Below, piece by piece: positions 43,456 to 54,030 of a stretch of 64,000 bases of DNA. A program made the translations under genes and the position numbers. Numbering within the stretch: position 1 is the first letter of the stretch; each line of letters begins with the position of its first letter. The notes beneath the pieces were generated by a model. That model did not search any database and was not told where the DNA came from. It was given only the letters and a program-made list of their open reading frames with translations. This stretch comes from Tetragonia tetragonoides (lineage: Eukaryota > Streptophyta > Magnoliopsida > Caryophyllales > Aizoaceae), in contig CM076145.1 of assembly GCA_038025085.1 (NCBI GenBank), positions 19,353,557 to 19,417,556 of the forward strand, given 5' to 3'.

Positions 43456-46251
43456 CAATACAAAAAAAATAACTTATACCAACAGATATCTAGTGACAGA
43501 TAAAGTATCTCTATTGATAAAAATAGGTTGGTATTCATTTGGGAGGCGCCCCACCAAGAAATTATTCGCAACAGAAGTAAATTATCTGTTGGTATTGCTT
43601 CATAATTCCAACAGTTTATCTTTACCAACAAATAGTTCTGTTGGTATTAGTTTCCTGTACTAACACGGATTTTGAAAATTTCAGCATATTGCGCGTTTTA
43701 ATTTGTTTCCCGCTGAACTTTCAGAGATTCCGAATCTACCCTTGCGAAACTCTACCTTGGTAACCATATAAAGGGCAAATATGTCCCTCCAAATATTAAA
43801 CAAGCAAAAGATAAAAGAAAAGGAAACAAAACATTTGGCAGGTTTGTGAAATTGCAAAATATCGTTCTTATCTCTCCTAATCTCTTCGTCCCTCCATTGT
43901 TGCGAGCCTTGCTGAAGTACGGCGACAGACATGGATATGATTTCTTCGTCCCTCCATTGCAACGAGCTCACTTCTCTCCCATCAATCCCTTTCAAATTTG
44001 GCCCTTTCTATTGCTCAATTAAAAGTTTGCGTTGATTGAATCAAGAAATTTGGGTTATACGCTTACTTTCATTTCTCTTCTCTCTTACTTTAATCCCTAA
44101 TTCTTATCTTCTTTGTTCGCCAGATGCCAGAAATGAAGGCAATAGGTCAAGAAAAACGCTGAATAACGTTGTTTGGCTTCTTTTTCGAGGTGAGTTTGTA
44201 GAACTTAGGCTGTTTTATATTTCCCCGCATTCTGTTTCCAATAATTTAATTTACGACTTTGAGATAGTTTGCTTATATTATGTTTGAATTGACATCTTAG
44301 TTCCACGAAATAGGCTTCAATATTCGTCGTTTTTTTCTTTTATAAATTCAATTGCTTTGGATCAAATTTCAGAATTTGCTGTGAGCCTAATTTCGAATTA
44401 GGGTACAGTGTTCCTTTTATTTTATTTTTTCTTTGTCTGCGAGGCTCATTTGTTTGAATAAGATTTTTAATTTCCTGTTATCATTTATCCTAACCTCGCT
44501 TATATTTGATAGATTTTAGATTGAATTGTAAGTTAGGGTTCTGATTTGTGTTTTTCTTTTTGGTACTTTTACCAATTTGGTGTTGGTTTCTGTCTGGAAT
44601 ATTGTTTTTTAGGACTGTCAAAGACAAAATTCGGATTAGAACAATAACTCCTAGAGCTGAAATCTCAGCTAGTAACATTGCCCTGTGTTTGTATTGTAAT
44701 ACACAGATTTGGGGTTATGATTGTCCCTTCAAACGAAACATGTAGTTTCTTGAACAAACTTTTGATTTGCTCTGGTGCCTATAGCTGCTTTAGTGGTTTG
44801 GTGGCTGTTGTTTTGTAATTTTGATATGTTGCAGTTGGTCGTTCTATCATTGTGTCATAGCCTAGTCCCTTTTGTTTGACTTAAAGGCAATTCTGATATA
44901 CTTTAGTTGTTTAGCCTAGCCTCACAGTATACTTAATTAGATAAATTGGGCTTGTTTTATGCTCCATTACTTGTTAGGTTGAACTTTCTTTCATTAATAT
45001 TAACTTATCCAATGTTACAGTTTAGCGCTCATCCGATTATTGTTTAAGAACAGGGACCCTTTTGCCATGTTCTGATCATTGAGATCAACTGTTTAAGTTG
45101 TTTCTGAATTAGTTTGCGCTAAATATGTGTTGTGTTAGTGGTTTTGGGGGTTATTTATGTTCTGATCGAAAAGTATTTAGTTTCGGATTCAACAATATTC
45201 AGCGTGTGATCAAATGTTTAAGTTGTTTCTGAATTGTTCTTAGTTCATGCTCCTGGTTTGATACATTTCGTTAATATTTGATAGATGAAGAGACAAGTTT
45301 AAAATAGTATTCAGTAGATTTAACTTGATTGAGAGACCAAATGCATGCTACGCTAAATGTGTGGGGCTGTTTTGAAGTCTGCAGTCTGTTGTTATGCGGC
45401 TTTTGGTCTCTTATTGCTCTAGTATAAATGATTTCAGCAGCTTCGTATGGATTTTGTTTCTCGTTTCTGTATTACACTCGAGGTAATTCATGTTTGAATG
45501 TCGATGTTGAACTAATATATTGCAGGTGCGTTGCACCTCAAGTAAATAAGTTATTGCTGCATTGAATTTCTAGTAACTTAGTTTTCGTAATTTTGTAGGG
45601 GTTATCTAATGATTTTTCCCCCTTGAATGTTTGGGAAAAAGATGTCAAGAATGAAGAAAATGGAGCTAGCATATGAAGCATTGTTCTAAGTCATTTGATT
45701 TTTTGTTTCTGGTGATCTATATAGCAAGTTTGCTTATTTGCACATAGTGCTTAGAAACAGAAATTCTGTTTTGTGTTTGTATTTTTTTTTAATTGGATGT
45801 TGGGAACAATTGTTGTAAGTACACTATTGATCAAGTTATGAATGAAGTGTTGGCATAGGTTAATATGTGTGAGACATTATATATGTACAATACTATTTCT
45901 TTTTTATGACATACAGTGCTGCTTAGTAATGCCAACAAATATAGCCAACTCTAGCCATATGCGTATTTTTAGCTGTTGGCATTAGTATTACCAACAGACG
46001 CCTGTGTTGGTATAGTCGTATTACCAACGGAAATTTATTTGTTGGTATAACTATCACCGACAGAAAAACATGTGTTGGTAGTACTTTAACCAACAGAAAA
46101 CCACTATCTGTCGGTAATACTTTTACCGACAGAGTATATACCGACAGTTATGTGACAGATAAATATCTGTTGGTAAAAGCTTTTACCAACAGAAAATTGC
46201 CTTTTACTGACAGATATGACCATGTTGGAAAAACTCATTTTTTTTGTAGTG
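43456..46251. mobile_element. Non-autonomous CACTA (En/Spm) element, 2796 bp
   Basis: Left end CAATACAAAAAAAATAAC (first bases altered from CACTA), right end inverse of CACTACAAAAAAAATGAG. The 3-bp target duplication ACT lies at 43453-43455 and 46252-46254. Subterminal regions (43480-43660 and 45930-46230) are full of CTGTTGGTA / TACCAACAG and the variant TACCGACAG in both directions, as expected for transposase-binding repeats. No transposase is seen. The interior has a TATA-like CCATATAAAGGG at about 43766, a pyrimidine-rich leader with a repeated TCTTCGTCCCTCCATTG, and a candidate small exon bounded by TTCGCCAG (about 44122) and GTGAGT (44189), followed by long AT/T-rich intron-like sequence to 45900. 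This could be a captured 5' gene end (inference). Confidence 0.87.
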
Positions 46252-46839
46252 ACTCTACTTTCAGAAAATATTATTAATAATAATAAACCATCTCTTAATT
46301 TTTCCTTTGGAGACTTGGGCATACATTTAACATTACATGTGTCTAGTCATATGCATCATCATTCATATCTAGGTTGCATGGAGGTTTAGGCCTAGTTACC
46401 ATTTCATTGCATTGAGTCTCATAACATTCATATGCACATTTGCAAAGCACAATATTTGAATGCATTTGATTTGCATATCATTAGACTTTTGCATCATCAT
46501 TGGATTGGGTGAGTTCCAAAACTTTTTTCACTAATTGGGTCTAATCCTTAGGGTTTTGTCCCATATCTTTTAAGGTCTTAAGACGTAGGTGTGTCCTATA
46601 GAACACTTTTTTAAGAAGAGCCGCGTATTTTCTGATTATCGCATTGATTGCACTCATATGCAAATGAATGTTTACGTATGTGGCTAGTTAAACCAACTAT
46701 TTTGTCTGACCTTTTAAACAAGTTTGCGTTTGACCAAGAGTCAACGCATCAGTTATCTCTATAATTGACTAACCACGCAGGTTACTCGACCAATGGTCAA
46801 AACTACACGACATTACATTCACGTTACATTTATCATAAC

Positions 46840-47390
46840 ATTTATTGTGTGACCTACAGCACAAGGTCTCTGCTTTGATGGAAAATCGAGCAAAATATTC
46901 ATTATTATCTCATTTCTAACGAAATACCTTTTATTGTGTGACCTACATTACAGGGTTCCCATTTGACTAAAAGTCAAATAGCTATTGTGTGACCTACATC
47001 ATAGGGTCTCTATTCGACTAAGAGTCGAAGGAACATTGCATTTATTATTTTATCATGACATTTATTGTGTGACCTACAGCACAGGGTCTCCAGTCGATAG
47101 AGTGTCGAAGGAATATATCATTTATTATTTTAACATTTATTGTGTGACCTACATCACAGGGTCTCCGTTCAACTAATAGTTGAAGGATTTTTATTGTGTG
47201 ACCTACAGCACAGGGTCTCCGTTCAATTGATAATTGAAGGATTTTTATTGTGTGACCTATAGCATAGGGTCTCCGTTCAACTGATAGTTGTAGGATTTTT
47301 ATTGTGTGACCTACAACACAGGGTCTCCGTTGGACTGATAGTTGAAGGATTTTTATTGTGTGACCTACAGCACGGGGTCGTCGAAAGAAT
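46840..47390 (+). repeat. Hairpin tandem repeats in the 3' region of element B
   Basis: About nine units contain TTATTGTGTGACCTACAGCA then CAGGGTCTCC and a short inverted repeat. Stems differ between units but stay paired: TTCGACT/AGTCGAA (47013-47029), TTCAACT/AGTTGAA (47168-47184), TTCAATT/AATTGAA (47222-47238), ATTTGACT/AGTCAAAT (46961-46979). The last five units are about 53 bp each and near identical outside the stem. Open frames over this stretch only translate the repeat. Positions 46255-46839 have no gene. Confidence 0.9.
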
Positions 47391-47429
47391 AATTTATTTA
47401 TTATTTTCATGATATTAATTATATGTCAA

Positions 47430-47718
47430 TGTTCAATCCAGAGGAGAATTCCTCGACTTCAATCCGGCGAGTTCTGTCAACTTCAATCTTCAATATCTAA
47501 TCCAGACAAGAGTTCATCGGCTTCAATCCGGCAATTTCTGTCAACTTCAACTTCAATGTTCAATGTTTAATCCAGATGAGAGTTCATCAGCTTCAATCCG
47601 GCAAGTTCTGTCAACTTCAATATTCAATCTTCAACCTTCAATATTCAATACAGACGAGAGTTCATCGGCTTCAATCCCGCGAGTTCCGTCAACTTCAATA
47701 TTCAATCTTCAATATTCA
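47430..47718 (+). repeat. TTCAATCTTCAATATTCAA-type tandem repeat before the 3' LTR of B
   Basis: About four units of roughly 65-80 bp: GAGAGTTCATCGGCTTCAAT, CCGGCGAGTTCTGTCAACTT, then runs of CAATATTCAAT. The array directly joins LTR B sequence at 47719 and stands where the polypurine tract and the first ~105 bases of the LTR should be. Confidence 0.8.
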
Positions 47719-49415
47719 ATGGAAGAAAGCCTCTTATTGCACGACAATCACATACCTCTTTCTATAACCTTTCCAACGCCCCTTACCTTGTCCCAAACGG
47801 ACACCGGAGTCAAATGATGTGATTTGACAAAGTTATGGGACAAAAAAGATGCTCTGATTATCGCCCTCCACGGTTCAAATAGGATTCTCCTCCATTAGAG
47901 GAATAATACCAAGTGGGCCTAATCTACATGCATTCCTCATACATATACCTTAAAAATGACATATTATGGGTCCAATTCCAATAAGAAACGATTGAGATAT
48001 GATCTAATTACCGCAAGGCAAACTGAAATGGATAGCTCTTTAGTGTTTGGGACATAACTCCCGAAATACTCATGGGAATTGAGCTTATAATATGTCCAAA
48101 CAAATCCCTTTAAATAAGGAACCCATTTCAAAAAGAATCAACTCTATCGGAGGTCAAACAGAGAAGTTATGGGCCGTCAAAATTTGTCTCGCTCCCTATT
48201 GGGGCGGCTGAACCGCTTGCCCTTGCGGCTAGATCGTTACTCCTAGCAGCTAGCTGCTTGTTGGAGCGGTAGCCGCTTGAAATCCAAGTGGTCCTCCCCC
48301 CCCCCCCCCCCCCGAAAGGCGCCTGTTGAACTATTTTGTCCGGCCTTTTTGTCAGTTCTGTCCCAGACCTAAACCTACCTCTATATTTACTTTTTTCCTC
48401 CGTTTTTTCAGGGGAACACAAGGGAGAGGTCAAATTGAACGCTAGAGCTCTCTAATTAACCTTATTCTCTCAATCTTCATCCATCTCATTCCTCCATCAC
48501 CAAATAAACCACTATAATCATCCTTCCACCACAAAAACTGATCCTTTATCCTTTCCACCACAAATAAACCTTTAATACCATTAATCATCACAAGACCAAG
48601 ACCAATTCATCGACCTTTGATCAAGAACAAGAATCTTTGGGAATTCGTCCGTTCGTAAGTGAACATCCAAGTTCTCCATCCTCATTTTCTTAAATCAATT
48701 CTTTATAAAATCATGTTTTATCTAGATTATGCTTATGGTTGATTAATTTGCATGTTTCATTATGATTTTGTATGTTAGCATATTTATCATGTTAGATTAG
48801 TTTAATTCCATGTTTATTGCATGATTAGTATAAAAAATCATGTTTTTGCATATTTACATGTTTAATTTGTTAAACTAGCATAGAACAAGATTAATAGCAT
48901 GATTAGATTAATTCTCTTACTAGTTATAATTATAGCATGAGAAGCATGTTCTTGTTAACTATTTTTTTATTGCTTTGATTTAATTCCAATGAAGTTACTA
49001 ACTTATTTATTGATGCAAGTTGGCAATTGGCGCGTTAAGCAATAACGGTAGGTTTTGGAGAATATTATCATCTTGTGTATATATTGGGTTAATCTTGCGC
49101 TTTATTAATTCATAGCATGTAATTGGATAAATCATGTGCAAAGCGATAACAATAGAAATAATTCATGTTGTTCAACCCACTTAGTTAATTCTAGGAATTG
49201 GACGACCAGATTTGTTTGGAACCGTGCAACTTTAATTATTAATCAAGATCAATTAGTAGAGGCCGTTTGCATAACGGGCGTAATTGGGTGCCTTTGACCT
49301 TCCCAATTCGTACCCACACCCCCGAACTCGTCATTGGTCCTTTGGGTCATTAGAGTCAATTTATCCCCAATCAGGATTGGGGTGCATTAAACCTAGGTTG
49401 GAGTTTTTCTAGACT
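47719..49415 (+). mobile_element. 3' LTR of element B, truncated at both ends
   Basis: Aligns to 10828-11000, 13235-14199 and 38604-39142 of the 5' LTR in order. It is uninterrupted at the family F insertion point (about 47885) and at the C insertion point (TAAACTAGCATAGAAC at about 48880), so it preserves both empty sites. TATA-like CTATATTTAC at 48381-48390 with AGCGGCT units at 48198-48285. It stops at 49415 within CTAGACT against a different element. Confidence 0.88.
48296..48313 (+). repeat. Poly-C run of 18 bases
   Basis: A pure C tract in the 3' LTR of B, between the AGCGGCT array and GAAAGGCGCCTG. The 5' LTR has a mixed CCCCTCC here. The length may be affected by sequencing error. 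Confidence 0.8.
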
Positions 49416-51250
49416 CAAACTATCAGCTACTACATTAGCTTTTCCTTCGTGATACTGGAAATCGATGTCGTACTCCGTCAATAGCTCTAGACATCTTCTT
49501 TGTCGCATGTTCAACTCCTTTTGCGTGAAAATGTAAAAGAGAATCTAGTGACCCGTAAACATCTTGAAAGCAGAACCATATAGATAATGTCGCCAAATCC
49601 TCAAAGCAAACACAACAGTAGCAAGCTCTAAGTCGTGCGTAGAGAAGTTTTTCTCGTGCTTCTTCTGTTGTCTTGAGGCATAAGCCACCACTTTACCATG
49701 TTGAATCAAAACACAACCTAACTCATGCTTAGATGCGTCGTTATAGACCTCATTGCCTTCGGTTAGAGAAGGTAAAGTCAGATGCGGCACGCTTGCAAGA
49801 CATTTTTTCAACTCATAAAAAGCAGCTTCACACTTTTCAGACTAGTGAAACTTCGTCATCTTTTTCATCAATTTTTGTCATAGGCTGCGCTATCTTCGAG
49901 AAACCTTGCACAAACCTTCGATAGTAGCCATCTAATCCCAGAAAACATCGAACTTCAGTCACGCTCGTATGTCTAGACTAATCCATTGCAACATATATCT
50001 TTTACAGGTCAACAACAACCCCATTCTTAGACACCACGTGTCGAAAGAAAGAAGCAATTTCTAGCCAAAACTCGTACTTCGACAACTTCGGGTACAATTG
50101 ATGTCATCGCAAAATCTCCAAAACTCATGCTCGGCAGCGTTCTTTGAGTAGACTAGAAAAATGTCAAAAAAGACAACTACAAACTGATCGATATAACGCT
50201 GGAACGTATGGTTCATCAAATTCATAAATTTCGTAGGTGCATTTGTCAGCCAAAAAGGCATAACCGTAAACTCGTAGTGGCCATACCTTGTCCTGAACGC
50301 GATCTTCGGAATGTCAGGCTTAAAAATCCTCAGTTGATGGTATCCTGAACTTAAGTCGATCTTTGAGAAAGCAGTTTCTCCTCGGAGTTGGTCGAACTGA
50401 TCGTCAATCCTAGGGAGTGGATATCGATTCTTGATCGTAATATTGTTCAACTTGCGGTAGTCGATACACAACCTCGTACAACCATTCTTCTTTAGCACGA
50501 AAAGGACTGGAGCACCCCAAGGCGATACACTAGTACATATGTTTGCGTTCTCCAACAATTCCTCGTGCTGCGTTTTCGGTGTCTTCATCTCGGCATGAGC
50601 CATACGACAAGGTGCTTTCAAAATCGGAGGAGAACAGGGAGCTAAGTCGTTCGCAAAGTCGATAGGGCGTTACGGAGACATTTCGGGAATTTCCTCAGGG
50701 AAGAGGTCAGCGTATTCTGAAACAACTGGAATAGGTTGCGAAGCTTCAACCTCTCGACTTGTATCTACTAGATGACATAGGTAAATTGCTTCACCCTTAG
50801 TCACACACTCCATTGCCTTCACGGTCGTGACTACTTTCAACTTAGGCTTGACCATGAGTCCTCGATAAGTAATCTTCTTACCTCTTGGTCCTCGTTACGA
50901 CACACGTTGCTCAAAACACTCAATGTTAGCCCTATACTTGGCTAACCAATCCATTCCCAAAATCACGTTGAATTCTTTGAAATCCCACTGAATCAAATCT
51001 GCAGGCTAATCGGAACCAGCTATACTAATCGAACACTTTTCGTACAGCGCTTTACAATTTACATTCGACCCATTGGGCATCGTAATGTTTGCACTATACA
51101 CAGAGCTAGGTTCTAACCCTATTTTCGTGGAAAAGTTCTTAGAAAGAAAAGAATGCGATGCACAACAATCAAACAAAACAAAAGAAGGTTGAGAGTTAAC
51201 GAGAAAAGTATCAGCGATCACATTCAGGTTCGCCTCAGCTATTCACCTCT
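49416..51250 (-). pseudogene. Protease-RT-RNase H remnant of a chromovirus-type (Tekay-like) gypsy element
   Basis: Minus-strand pol. Protease LFDCCASHSFLS (51165 region) has CC in place of SG in the DSGA site. The RT has [33 protein letters not shown] and [17 protein letters not shown]. The catalytic YVDD-type site reads [10 protein letters not shown], so the Asp pair is lost. RNase H has [20 protein letters not shown] and [20 protein letters not shown], and the text ends at GKANVVADS at the 49416 break, so integrase is gone. Many stops, for example at 49545 and 50670. Confidence 0.85.
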
Positions 51251-51252
51251 CT

Positions 51253-51254
<2 letters not shown>

Positions 51255-51285
<31 letters not shown>

Positions 51286-52409
51286 ATTGTTTTCAGCGCT
51301 GGGTTGGGAGGTGCGGGAAGTAATGGCAGATTATGCATGGCAGGAGCAGCATTGTTGTTGCAATTGTTGTTATTGTAAACCCCATTTCCACGGTAGTTAC
51401 CACCATTTCCGCGATTACAATTTCCATTTCCACCACAATTGTAGTTGTTATCGCGGTTCTGACCATTTTTGTTCTTACCACGACTCCAGCATTCAGAAGC
51501 TTTGTGACCAGGCTTGTTGCACTCGTAGCATTAAATCACGTTGCCGCGACAGTTCTTGCCAGGATGCTTCTTGTTGCAGTGATTACAAGGCGTATTCCTC
51601 CTAGCTAAGATCGTAGCTTTATGACTAATCGAGTCAAGATTCATGTTCGCATGGTGGTTCTGATTACCACCTTGGTTGTTGTAACTGTTGTTAGGCCTCG
51701 GCCTCTTTTCTGCGCCACTCGAGTAGCAGAAGTTTCCCTCGTCACGCTTGTTCTTGCTAAGCAACAAATCATAGCGCTCCACAACTCGTTCCTGATTCAA
51801 AGCCTTCTCATACGAACCTTGGAAGTTCTTTGACAATCCAACAAAAAAATGATGAATATCCCATTCCTGATCATCCTTAAACCTCTTGACACGTTCCGCT
51901 TCAATCGTCACCAAGTAAGGTGCAAAGGAAGCAAGTTCATTGAACTCCGTGGCATTCTCCGCGATAGATAGCTTTTCTTGGCTATTATGCTCAAATTCAC
52001 GCTTGTTTCAATTGACGCACGACTCTAGGAACGAACCTTTCACGAATGGACTCCTTAAACTCATCCATTCCGTAATCCTGAATTGCGAGCAAATCAGTGC
52101 CCACGTCACTCCACCATTTATTCGCTTCTCCATTGAGGTAGTTGTAGCAGAGTTCACCTTCATGTTGTCGTGCCGTCTAGTTACCCTAAACAACTTCTCG
52201 AATTTAGTGATCCATTTCTCTAGTCGAGTTGGCTCAACGCCACCCTCAAACTTTGGAGGCTTTAGTGCATTGAAGTCTTTGAAGTTGTGCGTCTCAGGAG
52301 TCCGCGCATTTTGATCTTGCTCTTGGCGCTCTAGTTGGCGAGTGATATGCTCTACGACATTGGTAAGTCCTACCTCTAGTCTCGCAATTTGGTCGTTGTT
52401 GGTTGACAT
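51255..52409 (-). pseudogene. gag: gag remnant of the same minus-strand gypsy element
   Basis: Start MSTNNDQIARLEVGLTNVVE at 52409. The capsid part is FNALKPPKFEGGVEPTRLEK then WITKFEKLFRV. A frameshift near 52130 is followed by KRFKDDQEWDIHHFFVGLSK. Two zinc knuckles follow: CNHCNKKHPGKNC (about 51575-51540) and, after a stop, CYECNKPGHKASEC (about 51530-51490). The tail is Asn/Gly-rich with a (CAA)n/(GTT)n microsatellite at 51255-51290. Two knuckles are common in Tekay/Del-type gags. Confidence 0.82.
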
Positions 52410-53060
52410 TCTAAAGATATGAGATATAAAAGAGCAATGCTTGATCACCATTTCAACAAAGTTGTCACATTTGACCCATATCGAGGTCTACTTTAAAGAT
52501 ATAGGTTGTAATTGAAACTCATCTCTTAACACGTAGAAAATAGCACATAGGTTTCATTGATCGACCTTACATCGTAGGTCTAAGAAATATACTTGCATTG
52601 AATAGTTCTCAGTTCTCATGCATATTAGTTCGATACGATTCCAATAGCAAGTTAGACACATTGGTCTCATATGAAAAATAAGCAATAACACTCACAATGC
52701 ACAACATTGAGGCTCAATACTCTTTTGGTAGAGCTATCAACAATGATTTCATTCAAGTATGACTCATACTTAGCCCTTGTCTCACATTCAAGTCATTCAT
52801 GCTCAATGAAAATTTTGCCGTAAAATCGACGTGGATTTCCATCATGTCAAGGCAATAACGAGATAGTATTGGAAGCTTTCAGTCAACCACGCATGTATGT
52901 AATAAAACAAGTATATAATCCAAAAATAATCTTAATAGCAATAAATAGTTGACGCAATAGCGTAGCGGAATAGTCGATACTACAAAAATTTGTTGCGTAA
53001 AAAACTACATCACCCATTACCAATCTTGACCACGCATAGTAATCAACAATAACTGAAAGT
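52410..53060. other. No gene seen; possible LTR remnant
   Basis: AT-rich sequence upstream of the minus-strand gag. The expected primer site next to an LTR end was not found, so it may be a decayed leader or LTR. Confidence 0.35.
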
Positions 53061-54030
53061 TTAATGTATCTCAAATAAACTACTAAATCGAATGACTAAT
53101 TCTACTTGACTCTCATGGGGTTTTCCTTCGAGAAAAGGGGGCGTACCATGGTCATTCTTCTTCCTAGGCTTCACCTTTTTGCAAGGTGTGTAAGGATAAG
53201 CGTAGCAATCAAACATTTGAGGCATGAAATGCCTTCTAAAGTTGTCGATGAATTTGTGTTTCTTCGACCAAAAATTCTCGCAATTGTCCTTTAGAGCAGG
53301 CACGAGCATACGATTGACCTTCCATTTGAACTCAGACACATATAGCTCATGTCCATTGTACGCCTTTGAAGGAAAGAGCTCATCGCGCACCTTCACCATA
53401 CTTCTTCTCGTGTAGATGACCACTCTTGGAAACCACGTCTTGATACTTCTCTTTAAGTCCTATCCAGGGATGGATGTTAGGCAAACCAGCGAACACGAGT
53501 TCCACCGAAAAGCCTTAGTGAATGATCGTGCGGTACTCGTACTCATAACGCTGAATCAGAGTAAAGGCCTGTTGTATGTAAGTACAAATGTCCTCGAGCT
53601 CATCATCAGTAGCAAAGAATGGCTCCATAGCAGGAGACACAGTCGCAAGAAGAGGAGGAGCAGTGTTGTCGTCGCTTTCCTCGCCAATCTCTTCTGAGTC
53701 AGGTTGTAACCGGCAGCCATATCATAATCAAACTGCACCTAAAGGTTGACAGGGTTATGCTCGACATTATGGTCATCAACTGGGACATGCTCGGGCTTGG
53801 ACTCATCTTGGAAGGCTTCCTCGAGATCATCGGACTCATGGCTGGAGTGTGCCACATTGACGTGCGCGACCTCGTCATTCGCGGCGTCACCGTGCGCAAC
53901 ATTGTCGTACATATCCACGTAGTTGCCTATCGATTCACTATCCGATTAGGGTACATACTCCATGAAGTGCACGGGTTGAGCAACTACATGAACCCTCTTG
54001 CATGTGGTCCTCGCGGTTAGTCTTTCTCAT
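53061..54030 (-). pseudogene. Unrecognised coding remnant, minus strand
   Basis: Several minus-strand stretches keep a protein-like composition. About 53980-53740 is an acidic, repetitive text (SIGNYVDMYDNVAHGDAAND; VNVAHSSHESDDLEEAFQDE). About 53700-53520 reads MEPFFATDDELEDICTYIQQ and AFTLIQRYEYEYRTIIH. 53423-53061 contains NFWSKKHKFIDNFRRHFMPQ and the basic CYAYPYTPCKKVKPRKK. Frames change several times, so it is broken. I recognise no family. It may be an extra ORF of the neighbouring gypsy element or a captured host fragment. Confidence 0.4.

Larger units (their letters stand above)
10723..49415 (+). mobile_element. Element B: non-autonomous Tat/Ogre-type element (gag only), nested and 3'-truncated
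   Basis: 5' LTR 10723-39259 (interrupted), tRNA-Arg-type PBS at 39261, leader with tandem repeats, gag fragment (40952-41857), no protease, RT or integrase, a post-coding motif shared with C (42823-42865), hairpin tandem repeats (46840-47390), and a 3' LTR 47719-49415 lacking both its first ~105 and last ~115 bases. Removing the family F solo LTR, element C and the CACTA element leaves about 9.3 kb. The two LTRs differ by roughly 13% over a 270-bp stretch counted by eye, making this an older insertion than C. Confidence 0.82.

Noticed and set aside
47045..47410. 121-residue minus-strand frame with a repeated GHTIKILQL phrase
   Set aside because: Exact translation of the 53-bp tandem repeat; unit changes follow the hairpin and not codons.
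51254..51608. Plus-strand frames with Leu and Val runs
   Set aside because: Shadow of the Asn-rich gag tail and the (CAA)n microsatellite on the other strand.
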